The notes under the pieces were generated by a model. The model had not been told where the DNA came from. It was given only the letters and a program-made list of their open reading frames with translations, and searched no databases. From Bacteroidales bacterium (GTDB lineage: Bacteria > Bacteroidota > Bacteroidia > Bacteroidales > Bacteroidaceae), in assembly GCA_029218405.1 (NCBI GenBank), contig JAQXRG010000124.1:1-64000 (forward strand): 64,000 nucleotides of DNA, written 5' to 3'. The position numbers and the translations under genes were made by a program. Shown in pieces: positions 39,816 through 49,325 of the stretch; position 1 is the stretch's first letter, and every line of letters starts with the position of its first letter.

Positions 39816-40829
39816 TCAGCACTCCCGGCGCAAGGGATAGTCTCCCCGCAATTGCTCGAACTGGTCGGGGCAGGCACGCAGCCTGTCGCAGTCACGACGG
39901 GGGTCGTAACTTTGCAATTGACGGGGGACGGCATCTTCGGAAAGGAAGGAGGGGGACACCTGCGGAAGCTCGATGCGGAAGTCGGTCCGTAGGCCGAAGT
40001 GACGGCAGAAAGCGTCCAGTACCATACGGGTGGCATTGGCCTTTCCGTCGGCGGAATAGCCGGCAATGTGCGGAGTCCCGATATAGACTTTGTCCAGCAG
40101 TTCCCGGCTGATGTTTGGTTCGTTCTCCCATACGTCCAGCACGGTGCCTGCCACTTTTCCCTGGTCGAGAGCGCCGAGCAGGGCGGCTGTGTCCACCACT
40201 TCTCCGCGGGCGGTATTGATTAGGTAAGGCCTGCGGCGCAGAGCGTCGAAGAAGGTGGTGTCTGCCAGGTGGAAGGTCGGATAGTCCCCTTCCTTCACCA
40301 AGGGGGTATGGATGGTCAGAACATCGCATTCATGGGCCAGTACGGGCAAGTCGGTAAAGCCCGGCTCGCCTTGGCAGGCTTTGGGAGGGTCGTTGCGGAG
40401 GACCCGCATCCCTAACCGCTCGGCCATGGCGGCTACGCGGCTGCCCACGTGTCCCACGCCAATCACACCCAGACAGGCTTTTGACAGGGTGATGCCCTTT
40501 TCCTGTTGCAGCAGTAGCAGGACAGAGTGCAGGTATTGTTCGACAGCGCCAGCGTTGCATCCCGGACAGTTGCTCCACGCAATGCCGGCTTTCTGGCAGT
40601 AGTCGGTATCGATATGGTCGAAACCGATGGTAGCCGTCCCGATGAAGCGCACCCGGCTGCCTTCCAGCAAGGAGCGGTCGCATCGCGTCCGCGTGCGGAT
40701 GAGAAGGGCATCGGCATCCTGAACGACATCGCGGGTGATGGACTTGCCTGGCAAGTACACGACTTCGTCTGCCAGCGTTTCGATCGCCTCTTTCAGATAG
40801 GGAATCTTGTTGTCAACGATTACTTTCAT
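39816..40829 (-). CDS. pdxB: 4-phosphoerythronate dehydrogenase
   Basis: MKVIVDNKIPYLKEAIETLADEVVYLPG, GVIGVGHVGSRVAAMAERLGM, NTARGEVVDTAALL. Confidence 0.93.
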   Translation of the reverse strand: MKVIVDNKIPYLKEAIETLADEVVYLPGKSITRDVVQDADALLIRTRTRCDRSLLEGSRVRFIGTATIGFDHIDTDYCQKAGIAWSNCPGCNAGAVEQYLHSVLLLLQQEKGITLSKACLGVIGVGHVGSRVAAMAERLGMRVLRNDPPKACQGEPGFTDLPVLAHECDVLTIHTPLVKEGDYPTFHLADTTFFDALRRRPYLINTARGEVVDTAALLGALDQGKVAGTVLDVWENEPNISRELLDKVYIGTPHIAGYSADGKANATRMVLDAFCRHFGLRTDFRIELPQVSPSFLSEDAVPRQLQSYDPRRDCDRLRACPDQFEQLRGDYPLRREC

Positions 40830-40967
40830 GGCTTTTTTCTGTTATGTGCGTGCAAAGTTACGATTTTTATGACAGATTAATTGGCCAAACGGAAATCTTT
40901 GTATAGTTTTGGGCAATAATATAGAATAAGTAACGATAAACAACGTTGAGAAGCAATTTCGAGAACC

Positions 40968-41684
40968 ATGAATAGTCTGCATATCATAACTCCCGTGAAA
41001 GACTCCATTGACTTCACGATCGAGACGGCGAAGGCGATTCTTTCGTCGGACCTGAGCGTGCCTTTCACCTATACCATCTATAACGACTTCAGTACGCCTG
41101 AGAATACCCGCCGTCTGGAAGAAGCCTCCCGGCTGCTGGGGTTCCGGCTGGTCCACCTTGCCGACCTGACCGACCATCCGTCGCCCAATTACCTGTTGGT
41201 GCTGAAGAAGACACGGCGGGAGGCCATCGAGGCAAATGCCGGACTCTTGATTGTGGAGTCCGATGTGGTCGTGCGGAAGAATACCCTCCAGGACCTGTAC
41301 GACGGGGCGCTGGCCCGTACCGACTGTGCCATTGCGGCAGCGGTGACCGTGGATGAGAAAGGGGAGGTGAACTATCCTTACCTGCATGCCAAAGGACACG
41401 AGGGACGGGTGTATCCCGAAAAGAAGCATTGCAGCTTCTGCTGTTCGCTGCTCACCCCCGGTTTTCTCCGGGCGTTTGATTTCGAGGAACTGGACGCTTC
41501 CAAGAACTGGTTTGATGTCACCATCTCGCACGAAGCGTTGAAGAAAGGATTCCGCAACTACCTGTTCACCACCTTGCCTGTCTGGCACCGTCCGCATGGC
41601 AGCCGTCCGTGGAAGCAGCTGAAGTACACGAATCCCTTGAAATATTATTGGCTGAAGTTCACCAAAGGACTGGATAAAATCTGA
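40968..41684 (+). CDS. Glycosyltransferase family 2-like protein
   Basis: HIITPVKDSIDFTIETAKAILSSDLSVPFTYTIYNDFS, LLIVESDVVV; first gene of glycan cluster. Confidence 0.8.
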   Translation: MNSLHIITPVKDSIDFTIETAKAILSSDLSVPFTYTIYNDFSTPENTRRLEEASRLLGFRLVHLADLTDHPSPNYLLVLKKTRREAIEANAGLLIVESDVVVRKNTLQDLYDGALARTDCAIAAAVTVDEKGEVNYPYLHAKGHEGRVYPEKKHCSFCCSLLTPGFLRAFDFEELDASKNWFDVTISHEALKKGFRNYLFTTLPVWHRPHGSRPWKQLKYTNPLKYYWLKFTKGLDKI

Positions 41685-42436
41685 TGACGATGGGAAGCGT
41701 ATGGAACCATTGCACCTTGGTGCTGCATCCCTCGTTTCAGGGGTTGGAAGCGTTCATGCAAAGTCTGCCGGAACGTTTCGAGCGAGGCGAGGGTATCTTG
41801 ATTCATGACGGCCGTAACCAGTTGCGCCGCATCCCTTATCAAGGGACAGAATATGTCGTAAAATCGTTCCGCCGGCCGATTTTCATCAACCGGTGGGTCT
41901 ATGGCACTCTGCGTCCCTCAAAAGCGTTGCGGTCGTATCAGAACGCATTGGCGTTGCAGCGTATCGGGGTGGGGACTCCACAGCCGGTAGGCTATATGAA
42001 CCTGCGGAGTGGCGTGTTGTTTGACCGTAGTTATTTTGTGACCGTTGCGTCTGCCTGCCCGTACCGGTACGAGGACCTGTTCACACAGGAGTTTCTCTAT
42101 CAGGAAGAGGTGCTTCGTGCCATTGCCCGTACGACGGCCCGTTTGCACGAGCACGGTATGGCGCACAAGGATTACGGACGTGCCAATATCCTCTTCCGGC
42201 AGTTGCCGGACGGGCCTGTCCAGATAGAGATTGTTGACCTGAACCGCATGGCATTGGGGCCGCTCGATGTCAAGGCGGGTTGCAAGAACTTCGAGCGCCT
42301 GCCTGCTACTCCTGAGATGCACCGTGTGCTGGCCGATGAGTACGCCAAGGCCCGGGGATTCGACGCGCGGCAATGCTATGAACTGATGCAGGCCTACCGT
42401 AGTGTGCAGCCTGGAAAGATTGATAACCTTTATTGA
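41684..42436 (+). CDS. Lipopolysaccharide core kinase (InaA/WaaP-like)
   Basis: Kinase-like HEHGMAHKDYGRANILFRQLPDGPVQIEIVDLNRM. Confidence 0.82.
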   Translation: MTMGSVWNHCTLVLHPSFQGLEAFMQSLPERFERGEGILIHDGRNQLRRIPYQGTEYVVKSFRRPIFINRWVYGTLRPSKALRSYQNALALQRIGVGTPQPVGYMNLRSGVLFDRSYFVTVASACPYRYEDLFTQEFLYQEEVLRAIARTTARLHEHGMAHKDYGRANILFRQLPDGPVQIEIVDLNRMALGPLDVKAGCKNFERLPATPEMHRVLADEYAKARGFDARQCYELMQAYRSVQPGKIDNLY

Positions 42437-42445
42437 GTGTGCTGT

Positions 42446-43381
42446 ATGGGAAAAAAGAAGATTATCGCCGTGGTGGTCACCTACAACCGTCTGCCTTTGT
42501 TGCAACGGAACATCGAGTGCTTGCGGAAGAACCGCCCGGTGGACCGTATTCTGGTCATTAATAATGGCAGTACCGATGGTACCGCCGAATGGTTGGCCGG
42601 ACAGGATTCGGCTGCCTTGACAGTCATTACCCAACCCAATGTGGGGGGATCCGGCGGCTTTTATCGGGGCATCCAGGAAGCTTGCCGGCTGGGGGCTGAC
42701 TGGATATGGTGCATGGACGATGATGTGTTTCCCCGCCCGGACTGCTTAGAGTGTCTGCTCCCTTACACGGAACACCCGGAGGTGGGCATTTTGGCTCCCC
42801 GCCGGCTGATGGAAGGGCAGGTATATACGAACGATTTCCTGGACTATGATTTCCGTCATCCGTTCTCGTCGTTGTACAAAGGCAAACTGAAGAAACGGCC
42901 TGTGACAGCTCCGGTAGAAATAGCGGGTACGGCCTTCGAAGGCCCGTTCATCCGCCGCGATGTGGTGGAGGATATCGGGTTGCCCAACAAGGAGCTGTTC
43001 ATTTTTTGCGATGATACCGACTATTGCATCCGTACCCGCAGGGCAGGCTATAAGATAGTGTATGTGCCCGATGCCCTGATGGACAAAGAGAAGTTCTTCT
43101 CTTCGGACACCTGGGCGGAACGGAACCGGAAGAAGAAGTGGAAGCGTTACTACCAAGTGCGCAACTCCACCTACCTGAACCATAGGTATGGAGAGAACTG
43201 GCCGGTGCGTCATCTGCGGGGCTTCGTCGGGGTCATGGGGTACATCCTGACGGCCGCTGTTACCGCTCCTTTCGCTGACGCTTACCGTTGGGGAGACATT
43301 CCAAAGCTGTGGAAGGCCTATCGGGACGGTATCCACGAACGGCTGGGGAAAATGGATGAATGGAACACCAAAAAGAGTTGA
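42446..43381 (+). CDS. Glycosyltransferase family 2 (GlfT2/rhamnosyltransferase-like)
   Basis: IIAVVVTYNRLPLLQRNIECLR, NNGSTDGTAEWL, GADWIWCMDDDVFP, KELFIFCDDTDYCIRTRRAGY. Confidence 0.88.
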   Translation: MGKKKIIAVVVTYNRLPLLQRNIECLRKNRPVDRILVINNGSTDGTAEWLAGQDSAALTVITQPNVGGSGGFYRGIQEACRLGADWIWCMDDDVFPRPDCLECLLPYTEHPEVGILAPRRLMEGQVYTNDFLDYDFRHPFSSLYKGKLKKRPVTAPVEIAGTAFEGPFIRRDVVEDIGLPNKELFIFCDDTDYCIRTRRAGYKIVYVPDALMDKEKFFSSDTWAERNRKKKWKRYYQVRNSTYLNHRYGENWPVRHLRGFVGVMGYILTAAVTAPFADAYRWGDIPKLWKAYRDGIHERLGKMDEWNTKKS

Positions 43382-43384
43382 GTC

Positions 43385-44227
43385 ATGAGATTGATTAAAG
43401 TAACAGGAGGACTGGGCAACCAGATGTTCATTTATGCCATGTACCTCCGCATGAAGAAACGTTTTCCCGATACACGGTTGGACTTGTCGGACATGATGCA
43501 CTACAACGTGCATTACGGGTACGAGATGCACCGGGTGTTCGGTCTCCCGAAGATAGAGTTCTGCCTGCCGCAGCCGCTCAAGAAAGTGTTGGAGTTCCTG
43601 TTCTTCCGCACCATCATCGAGCGGAAGCAGAAAGGTTCCTTGCTTCCGTACACCCGTCGCTACAGATGGCCTTTCGTTTATTTCAAGGGCTTCTACCAGT
43701 CCGAGAAGTATTTTGACGACATCCGTGACGAAGTGCGTCGCGCGTTTACGTTCCGTCTGGACGCGGCTGGCCCGAAGACGGTGTCCCTGCTGCGTGTCAT
43801 GGACGCGGACGATTGTTCCGTGTCGTTGCATGTCCGTCGGGGGGACTACCTGTCGCCCCAGCATTGGGAAGCCATCGGTTGCATTTGTCAGTTGCCGTAT
43901 TATCAGAACGCGTTGCGGAAGCTGGAGGAGCAAGTCCCGTCGCCGCATTATTATGTCTTCTCGGACGACCTGGAGTGGGTGAGGCAGCAGCTTCCTTTGC
44001 CCGGTGCTGTCTATGTGGACTGGAATACGGGAGAGGACAGCTGGCAGGACATGCTGCTGATGAGCCATTGTCGTCATCACATCATCTGCAACAGTACGTT
44101 CAGCTGGTGGGGCGCCTGGCTGGGCAACCATCCGGACAAGGTGGTGGTGGCTCCCGAACAGTGGACCCGTCATGAGGACAGCCGCGTGATTCTTCCTCCC
44201 GAATGGTTGAGAGTTCCTATCCGATAA
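43385..44227 (+). CDS. Alpha-1,2-fucosyltransferase-like (GT11)
   Basis: GGLGNQMFIYAMYLRMKKRFP, VSLHVRRGDYL, CNSTFSWWGAWL. Confidence 0.9.
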   Translation: MRLIKVTGGLGNQMFIYAMYLRMKKRFPDTRLDLSDMMHYNVHYGYEMHRVFGLPKIEFCLPQPLKKVLEFLFFRTIIERKQKGSLLPYTRRYRWPFVYFKGFYQSEKYFDDIRDEVRRAFTFRLDAAGPKTVSLLRVMDADDCSVSLHVRRGDYLSPQHWEAIGCICQLPYYQNALRKLEEQVPSPHYYVFSDDLEWVRQQLPLPGAVYVDWNTGEDSWQDMLLMSHCRHHIICNSTFSWWGAWLGNHPDKVVVAPEQWTRHEDSRVILPPEWLRVPIR

Positions 44228-44238
44228 TTTGTAAGTAT

Positions 44239-45147
44239 ATGAGTCTGTATTTTCTGAAAAAGGCCCTGCTTGCCTTGGGGCAGCTATACAAGGCAGGACG
44301 TAAGACCTCTTCTCCCTGCCTGATTATGACCTTGTTGGTGAAGAACGAGGAGATGATGTTGGAAAAGAACTTGCTTTTTCACAAGGCGATGGGGGTGGAC
44401 GGGTTCATCATTACCGATAATAACTCAACGGATGCCACACCCCGTATCATCGAGAAATACCGTCAGTTGGGATGGGTGAAGGAGGTCATCTCCGAGACGG
44501 CCACCGATTACGAGCAGAAGGCTTGGGTGGACCGGATGATTTGGAAGGCCAAAACGCTTTATCACGCCGATTGGGTCATCAATGCCGATGCGGATGAGCT
44601 GTGGTACGCGCCTTCGGGGAACCTGAAGGACGAGATGGCCGCTACATCCGCCAATGTGCTGAACTGCGAGATGCGCAGTGTTTATCCCGAGGAGGGGAAG
44701 CCTTTCTGGACCTGGAGCCGGACAGTGGGGTATGTCGCCGATTATGAGCAATACGGGTTGTCGCTCTATTCCATCTTTGAGCGCCAGAACAAGAAGGTGA
44801 TGCACCGTACCGACGGCTATCTGCAAATCTCCATGGGTAACCACAAAGTGAGGCTGTTCCCCCAGCGGACACAGGACAGCGCGGTGCGGGTCTATCATTA
44901 CAACATCCGTGGCAAACGCCAGTTCCTGGAAAAGATGATTAACGGCGGCCAGCAGCTGGAGCGGCACAAAGGACGGCACGGTGGCCGTCATTGGCGGTAT
45001 TTTTACCGGTTGTACAAGGAAGGCAAACTGGAAGAAGAATACGACCGTGTGATAGGGACGGCTGTGCTGCCGCAGCTGGAGCGGGAAGGATACGTCCGGA
45101 CCGATACCACGATTCCCGACTTCTTTGCCCGCCTTGCCAGAGGTTGA
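44239..45147 (+). CDS. Glycosyltransferase family 2/GT92-like
   Basis: LIMTLLVKNEEMMLEKNLLFHKAMGVDGFIITDNNSTDATPRIIEKYRQLG, NADADELW. Confidence 0.82.
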   Translation: MSLYFLKKALLALGQLYKAGRKTSSPCLIMTLLVKNEEMMLEKNLLFHKAMGVDGFIITDNNSTDATPRIIEKYRQLGWVKEVISETATDYEQKAWVDRMIWKAKTLYHADWVINADADELWYAPSGNLKDEMAATSANVLNCEMRSVYPEEGKPFWTWSRTVGYVADYEQYGLSLYSIFERQNKKVMHRTDGYLQISMGNHKVRLFPQRTQDSAVRVYHYNIRGKRQFLEKMINGGQQLERHKGRHGGRHWRYFYRLYKEGKLEEEYDRVIGTAVLPQLEREGYVRTDTTIPDFFARLARG

Positions 45148-45194
45148 CACACCGTAAGGGCAGGAGGCTTGTGAGGCAGGGGCCGTTAACGAAA

Positions 45195-45226
45195 GTAGGA
45201 GGAAAACCCAGCGGTTTTCCTCCTAC
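45195..45226. terminator. Bidirectional terminator between the glycan cluster and tsf
   Basis: gtaggaggaaaacc cagc ggttttcctcctac, 14-bp perfect stem. Confidence 0.85.
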
Positions 45227-45251
45227 CCGGTAGAATAATTATGCGTATGAA

Positions 45252-46244
45252 TTACTCAGCACGCAGGGTGAAACGCTTGAAAGCGGTCACCTTCAGTTCA
45301 GGATCGGAAGCCTTCAGCACATCAGCTACGGTCTTCTTCGGATCCATGATGTCTTCCTGCTTCAGCAGGCAGACTTCCTTGAGGAACTTGCCCAGACGGC
45401 CCTTGGCGATGTTCTCAATCATGGCAGCCGGCAGGTTAGCGGCCTTTTCCTCAGATACCTTGGCGATGATTTCCTTTGCCTTGGCAACATCTTCAGCAGT
45501 GATCCAGCCCTTTGCCATGTTGCTTTCCATGTGGTCTTCGCTGTCCACGTGAGCCGGGTTGATGCCCGCCTTCTTCAGGGCCACTTCGACAGCCTTCTGA
45601 ACCTGTTCAGCCTTGGTCTTGTCGATAGCTACCTGGATTTCGCGCTGCTTGATTTCCTCTGATACGCCGTCTTCGTCAATGGCGATGGGGTTCATGGCAG
45701 CGATCTGCATGACGATTTCGTGAGCTACCGTCTCATCGGCCACCTTGTTGAAGGCAGCGATGGTGCAGAGCGCGTTCTTGCCCTGGTGGTTGTAGATAGC
45801 TGTGTAAGCGCCTTCGATGAAGTTGTAGCCATCGAGCTCCATCTTCTCACCGGTGATACCGCTGCGGTCCACCACAGCGTCCTGCACGGTGCCGTTGCCC
45901 ATCGGCAAGGCCTTCACCTCGTCCAAGGTCTGGCACTTGTTGGCCACAGCGGCGTCCAGGATAGCCTGGGTCAACGCTACGAAATCAGCGTTCTTGGCCA
46001 CGAAGTCCGTTTCGCACTTCAGGGCGATGATAGCGGCGAATGTGCCGTCGGTCTTTGCCAATACGCAACCTTCAGCAGCTTCACGGTCAGAGCGCTTTGC
46101 AGCGACTGCCTGTCCCTTCTTGCGGATAATTTCCATTGCTTTGTCGATATCGCCATTGGCTTCGGTCAAAGCGTTCTTACAGTCCATCATACCAGCGCCG
46201 GAAATCTTGCGGAGCTTGGTAATTTCAGCCATAGTTACAGCCAT
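45252..46244 (-). CDS. tsf: Elongation factor Ts
   Basis: ITKLRKISGAGMMDCKNALTEANGDIDKAMEIIRKKG. Confidence 0.97.
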   Translation of the reverse strand: MAVTMAEITKLRKISGAGMMDCKNALTEANGDIDKAMEIIRKKGQAVAAKRSDREAAEGCVLAKTDGTFAAIIALKCETDFVAKNADFVALTQAILDAAVANKCQTLDEVKALPMGNGTVQDAVVDRSGITGEKMELDGYNFIEGAYTAIYNHQGKNALCTIAAFNKVADETVAHEIVMQIAAMNPIAIDEDGVSEEIKQREIQVAIDKTKAEQVQKAVEVALKKAGINPAHVDSEDHMESNMAKGWITAEDVAKAKEIIAKVSEEKAANLPAAMIENIAKGRLGKFLKEVCLLKQEDIMDPKKTVADVLKASDPELKVTAFKRFTLRAE

Positions 46245-46361
46245 AATAGTATCTTTTCTTGTTTTAAGTGGTTAATAATCATTTTTGGAAGCGCGTTTTC
46301 TTGTCCGCGCGTCGTTGGAACAAGCGCTGTCCGGCTCGTCGGGCCGACCGAAAACGTGCGA

Positions 46362-46452
46362 AAAACAAAAGTGAGAATTGAGAATTGAGAACCGAGAAGC
46401 CGGCAGTGCCTGTACCTCTCCATCGTCAATTTTCAATTCTCACTTGTTTTTA
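46362..46452. repeat. Heptad microsatellite hairpin in the rpsB-tsf spacer
   Basis: aaaacaaaagtgagaattgagaattga...tcaattttcaattctcacttgttttt arms of an imperfect stem. Confidence 0.7.
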
Positions 46453-46474
46453 TGGGTAAATCCGTACAGACGGA

Positions 46475-47311
46475 TTAGGCTTCTTCGTCCTTGCCCATGA
46501 AAGCGGCAGCCTTGGATGCGTTGATGGCATCCTCTTCAGCCTTGTCCATGCGGGCCTTCGAAGTCTTCTTCTTGGTAGCCTTCGGTGCGTTCTCACCGGC
46601 AGCTTCCATATCTACCTTCTCAGCCTTTCTTTCTTCCAGGCCTTCTGCCATGGCACCGCAGCAAGCGTCGAGGATTACTTCGATGCTCTTGGTGGCGTCA
46701 TCGTTGGCAGGGATGACAAAGTCAACGTTGTTCGGGTCAGAGTTCGTGTCAACGATAGCGAACACAGGAATACCCAGACGGTTAGCTTCGCGGACAGCGA
46801 TATTCTCTTTCAGTACGTCCACTACGAACAATGCAGACGGCAGACGGGTCAGGTCGGCGATAGAACCGAGGTTCTTCTCCAGCTTGGCGCGCTGACGGGT
46901 AATCTGCAGGATTTCGCGCTTGGACAGGTTGGAATAGGTACCATCGTTGGTCAGCTTGTCGATGGTGGCCATCTTCTTCACCGCCTTGCGGATGGTCGGG
47001 AAGTTGGTCAGCATACCGCCCGGCCAACGTTCGATGACATAAGGCATATTTACAGCAGCAGCTTTCTCAGCCACTACCTGCTTGGCTTGTTTCTTAGTAG
47101 CAACAAACAGGACTTTCTTTCCTGATTTGGCGATTTGCTTCAAAGCTTCAGCAGCTTCGTCCACTTTGGCAACGGTCTTGTTCAGGTCGATGATATGGAT
47201 TCCGTTGCGTTCCATGAAAATATAAGGAGCCATAGCGGGGTTCCACTTTCTCTTAAGGTGTCCGAAGTGGCAACCGGCTTCCAATAACGTATCAAAATTT
47301 ACTCTTGACAT
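46475..47311 (-). CDS. rpsB: 30S ribosomal protein S2
   Basis: LLEAGCHFGHLKRKWNPAMAPYIFMERNGIHIIDLNKT. Confidence 0.97.
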   Translation of the reverse strand: MSRVNFDTLLEAGCHFGHLKRKWNPAMAPYIFMERNGIHIIDLNKTVAKVDEAAEALKQIAKSGKKVLFVATKKQAKQVVAEKAAAVNMPYVIERWPGGMLTNFPTIRKAVKKMATIDKLTNDGTYSNLSKREILQITRQRAKLEKNLGSIADLTRLPSALFVVDVLKENIAVREANRLGIPVFAIVDTNSDPNNVDFVIPANDDATKSIEVILDACCGAMAEGLEERKAEKVDMEAAGENAPKATKKKTSKARMDKAEEDAINASKAAAFMGKDEEA

Positions 47312-47484
47312 GGTTTTTTAATCTTTAATCGTTTACTTTCTTTTTTGTTTTTGTCTTGAACCAACTGGCGGGTAGTCTTCCTACAAGCACTTGCAGCAAG
47401 AATCCTGCCGGTTTAGATACTAAACGCTTCTTTAAGTTTTTGAGTTTTCAAGTATAAAAACTGCCAACTATTAAAAACTCAAAA

Positions 47485-47871
47485 TTAACGTTTACTGAAC
47501 TGGAATCTGCGACGTGCCTTGGGACGTCCCGGCTTCTTACGTTCAACAGCACGCGGGTCGCGGGTCATGAAGCCTTCCGCACGCAATGCCTTCTTGTCTT
47601 CCGGGTTGATCTTCACCAAAGCGCGGGAAATCGCCAGGCGCAGTGCCTGAGACTGGCCGGTGAAACCACCACCGTTCAGGTTGACCTTAATGTCATATTT
47701 GCCTGCCACTTCCAGCTTGTTCAGCGGCTGGAGGACCACATACTGCAGAATGGTGGAAGGAAAGTACTGTGCGAGGTCTCTCTTGTTAATCGTAATCTTT
47801 CCGTTACCTTCGCTGACGTACACGCGAGCTACTGCGCTCTTACGTCTGCCAATTGCATTTACTACTTCCAT
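47485..47871 (-). CDS. rpsI: 30S ribosomal protein S9
   Basis: AIGRRKSAVARVYV, KKPGRPKARRRFQFSKR. Confidence 0.97.
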   Translation of the reverse strand: MEVVNAIGRRKSAVARVYVSEGNGKITINKRDLAQYFPSTILQYVVLQPLNKLEVAGKYDIKVNLNGGGFTGQSQALRLAISRALVKINPEDKKALRAEGFMTRDPRAVERKKPGRPKARRRFQFSKR

Positions 47872-47877
47872 GCTGTA

Positions 47878-48339
47878 TTATTTAAGTGTATTAATATCAA
47901 TTACTTTCGGAGTCTGAGCCTCGTGCTTGTGCTCGCCGCCGGCGTACACGTACAGGTTACCCAGTAACTTGGCTCCCAGACGGTTCTTGGGAAGCATGCC
48001 CTTCACTACTTTCTTCATCAGCTTCTCTGCACCGTTGGGCTTTGCCAGGATGGCAGCCGGGGTGGTTTCGCGCTGGCCACCGGGATAACCGGTATAACGC
48101 AGGTAGATCTTGTCGGTCATCTTGTTACCTGTAAATCTCACCTTGTCTGCGTTGATGATAATCACGTTGTCACCGCAATCTACGTGAGGGGTGAAGTTGG
48201 GTTTGTACTTACCTCTCAACAGTTTTGCAACTTTCGCACCGAGACGGCCTACGACCTGGTCGGTAGCATCCACAACGACCCATTCTTTGTTCGCTGTTTC
48301 CTTGTTTGCAGAAATGGTCTTGTAACTTAAAGTGTCCAC
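47878..48339 (-). CDS. rplM: 50S ribosomal protein L13
   Basis: WVVVDATDQVVGRLGAKVAKLLRGKYKPNFTPHVDCGDNVIIINADKV. Confidence 0.97.
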   Translation of the reverse strand: MDTLSYKTISANKETANKEWVVVDATDQVVGRLGAKVAKLLRGKYKPNFTPHVDCGDNVIIINADKVRFTGNKMTDKIYLRYTGYPGGQRETTPAAILAKPNGAEKLMKKVVKGMLPKNRLGAKLLGNLYVYAGGEHKHEAQTPKVIDINTLK

Positions 48340-48537
48340 TCTTGAAAAAATTTAATTTGTTAACTACTAAAAAACAATGTCCTCACACCTTGTCCTTCCC
48401 GGACAAAGAAGAGCAAAGTGCTCAGAACTATAAAATTATCTCTTGTTGATAATAATCGGCTTGCAAAGGTACGGCTTTTCTTTCAATCCACAAACATTTT
48501 AAGTATTTTTTTGGCCTTCTGCGTGTAAACACAAAAA

Positions 48538-48576
48538 GCACAAGGGAACGACGGTGCCTCCGTCACTCCCTTGTGC
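48538..48576. terminator. Terminator hairpin between rplM and the DUF4488 gene
   Basis: gcacaaggga acgacggtgcctccgtcac tcccttgtgc, nested stem. Confidence 0.7.
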
Positions 48577-48603
48577 CTGGTGGGATTCCGGCCGGGCCGC
48601 ACC

Positions 48604-49095
48604 TTAGCGGACCAGGTTCTCCGGCATCTTGCTGGGCATCTCCACGCGCTTCCAGATTTCGTGTACCCACGAGTCAATCTGGTTGCCGTCCTGGTCGTTC
48701 TTGACGAAGAACTTCAGGTACATGATGCTCTTGTCATCGCTGAACTCGTAGAACAGCTCGTTCTCCTGACCTTCCAGCTGCGGAAGATGGATGTTCTTCT
48801 TGATGATTTCTGTATAGGACTTCTCGGAGTTGATGCGGTAGGTGCCGTAGCCAATCATGATGGCGCCTTGGTTCATCATCACGAGGTTGATGAAGCGGCC
48901 GTCGTCAGACAGAATCTTCAGCGAGTTGCCGGTCTTCAGCTCACCGGGAACATCGGGGGAGCTGGAACGGTAGAAGCACATCTGCCATACGCCATTGAGC
49001 TGTGACGGCATCTTTTCTTTGACTTCTTGTGCCAGTGCGACTGACAGACTCATAGCCAACAAGGCTATACAGGTAAGGAAATAACGTGTTTTCAT
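48604..49095 (-). CDS. DUF4488 domain-containing secreted protein
   Basis: Signal peptide; QLNGVWQMCFYRSSSPDVPGELKTGNSLKILSDDGRFINLVM. Confidence 0.75.
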   Translation of the reverse strand: MKTRYFLTCIALLAMSLSVALAQEVKEKMPSQLNGVWQMCFYRSSSPDVPGELKTGNSLKILSDDGRFINLVMMNQGAIMIGYGTYRINSEKSYTEIIKKNIHLPQLEGQENELFYEFSDDKSIMYLKFFVKNDQDGNQIDSWVHEIWKRVEMPSKMPENLVR

Positions 49096-49325
49096 AATTT
49101 GTATGGTTTAGCTGTGAATACTCTTTTCGCTTATCAAGCACCACAAATATACTGATTTATTTCAAAAGGTGTACTTTTTTCTTCCTTTTTTTCATCCAAA
49201 AGCACAGAAAAAACACGAACTCACACAGAACCTGTTCTGCGATTATGTCGCAGAGCATACCTTTGGGGAGGTAGGCCTGGTTCAGGTGTGAGTTCGTGGC
49301 GGACCACCGTCGTCGCGGCGGTGGT

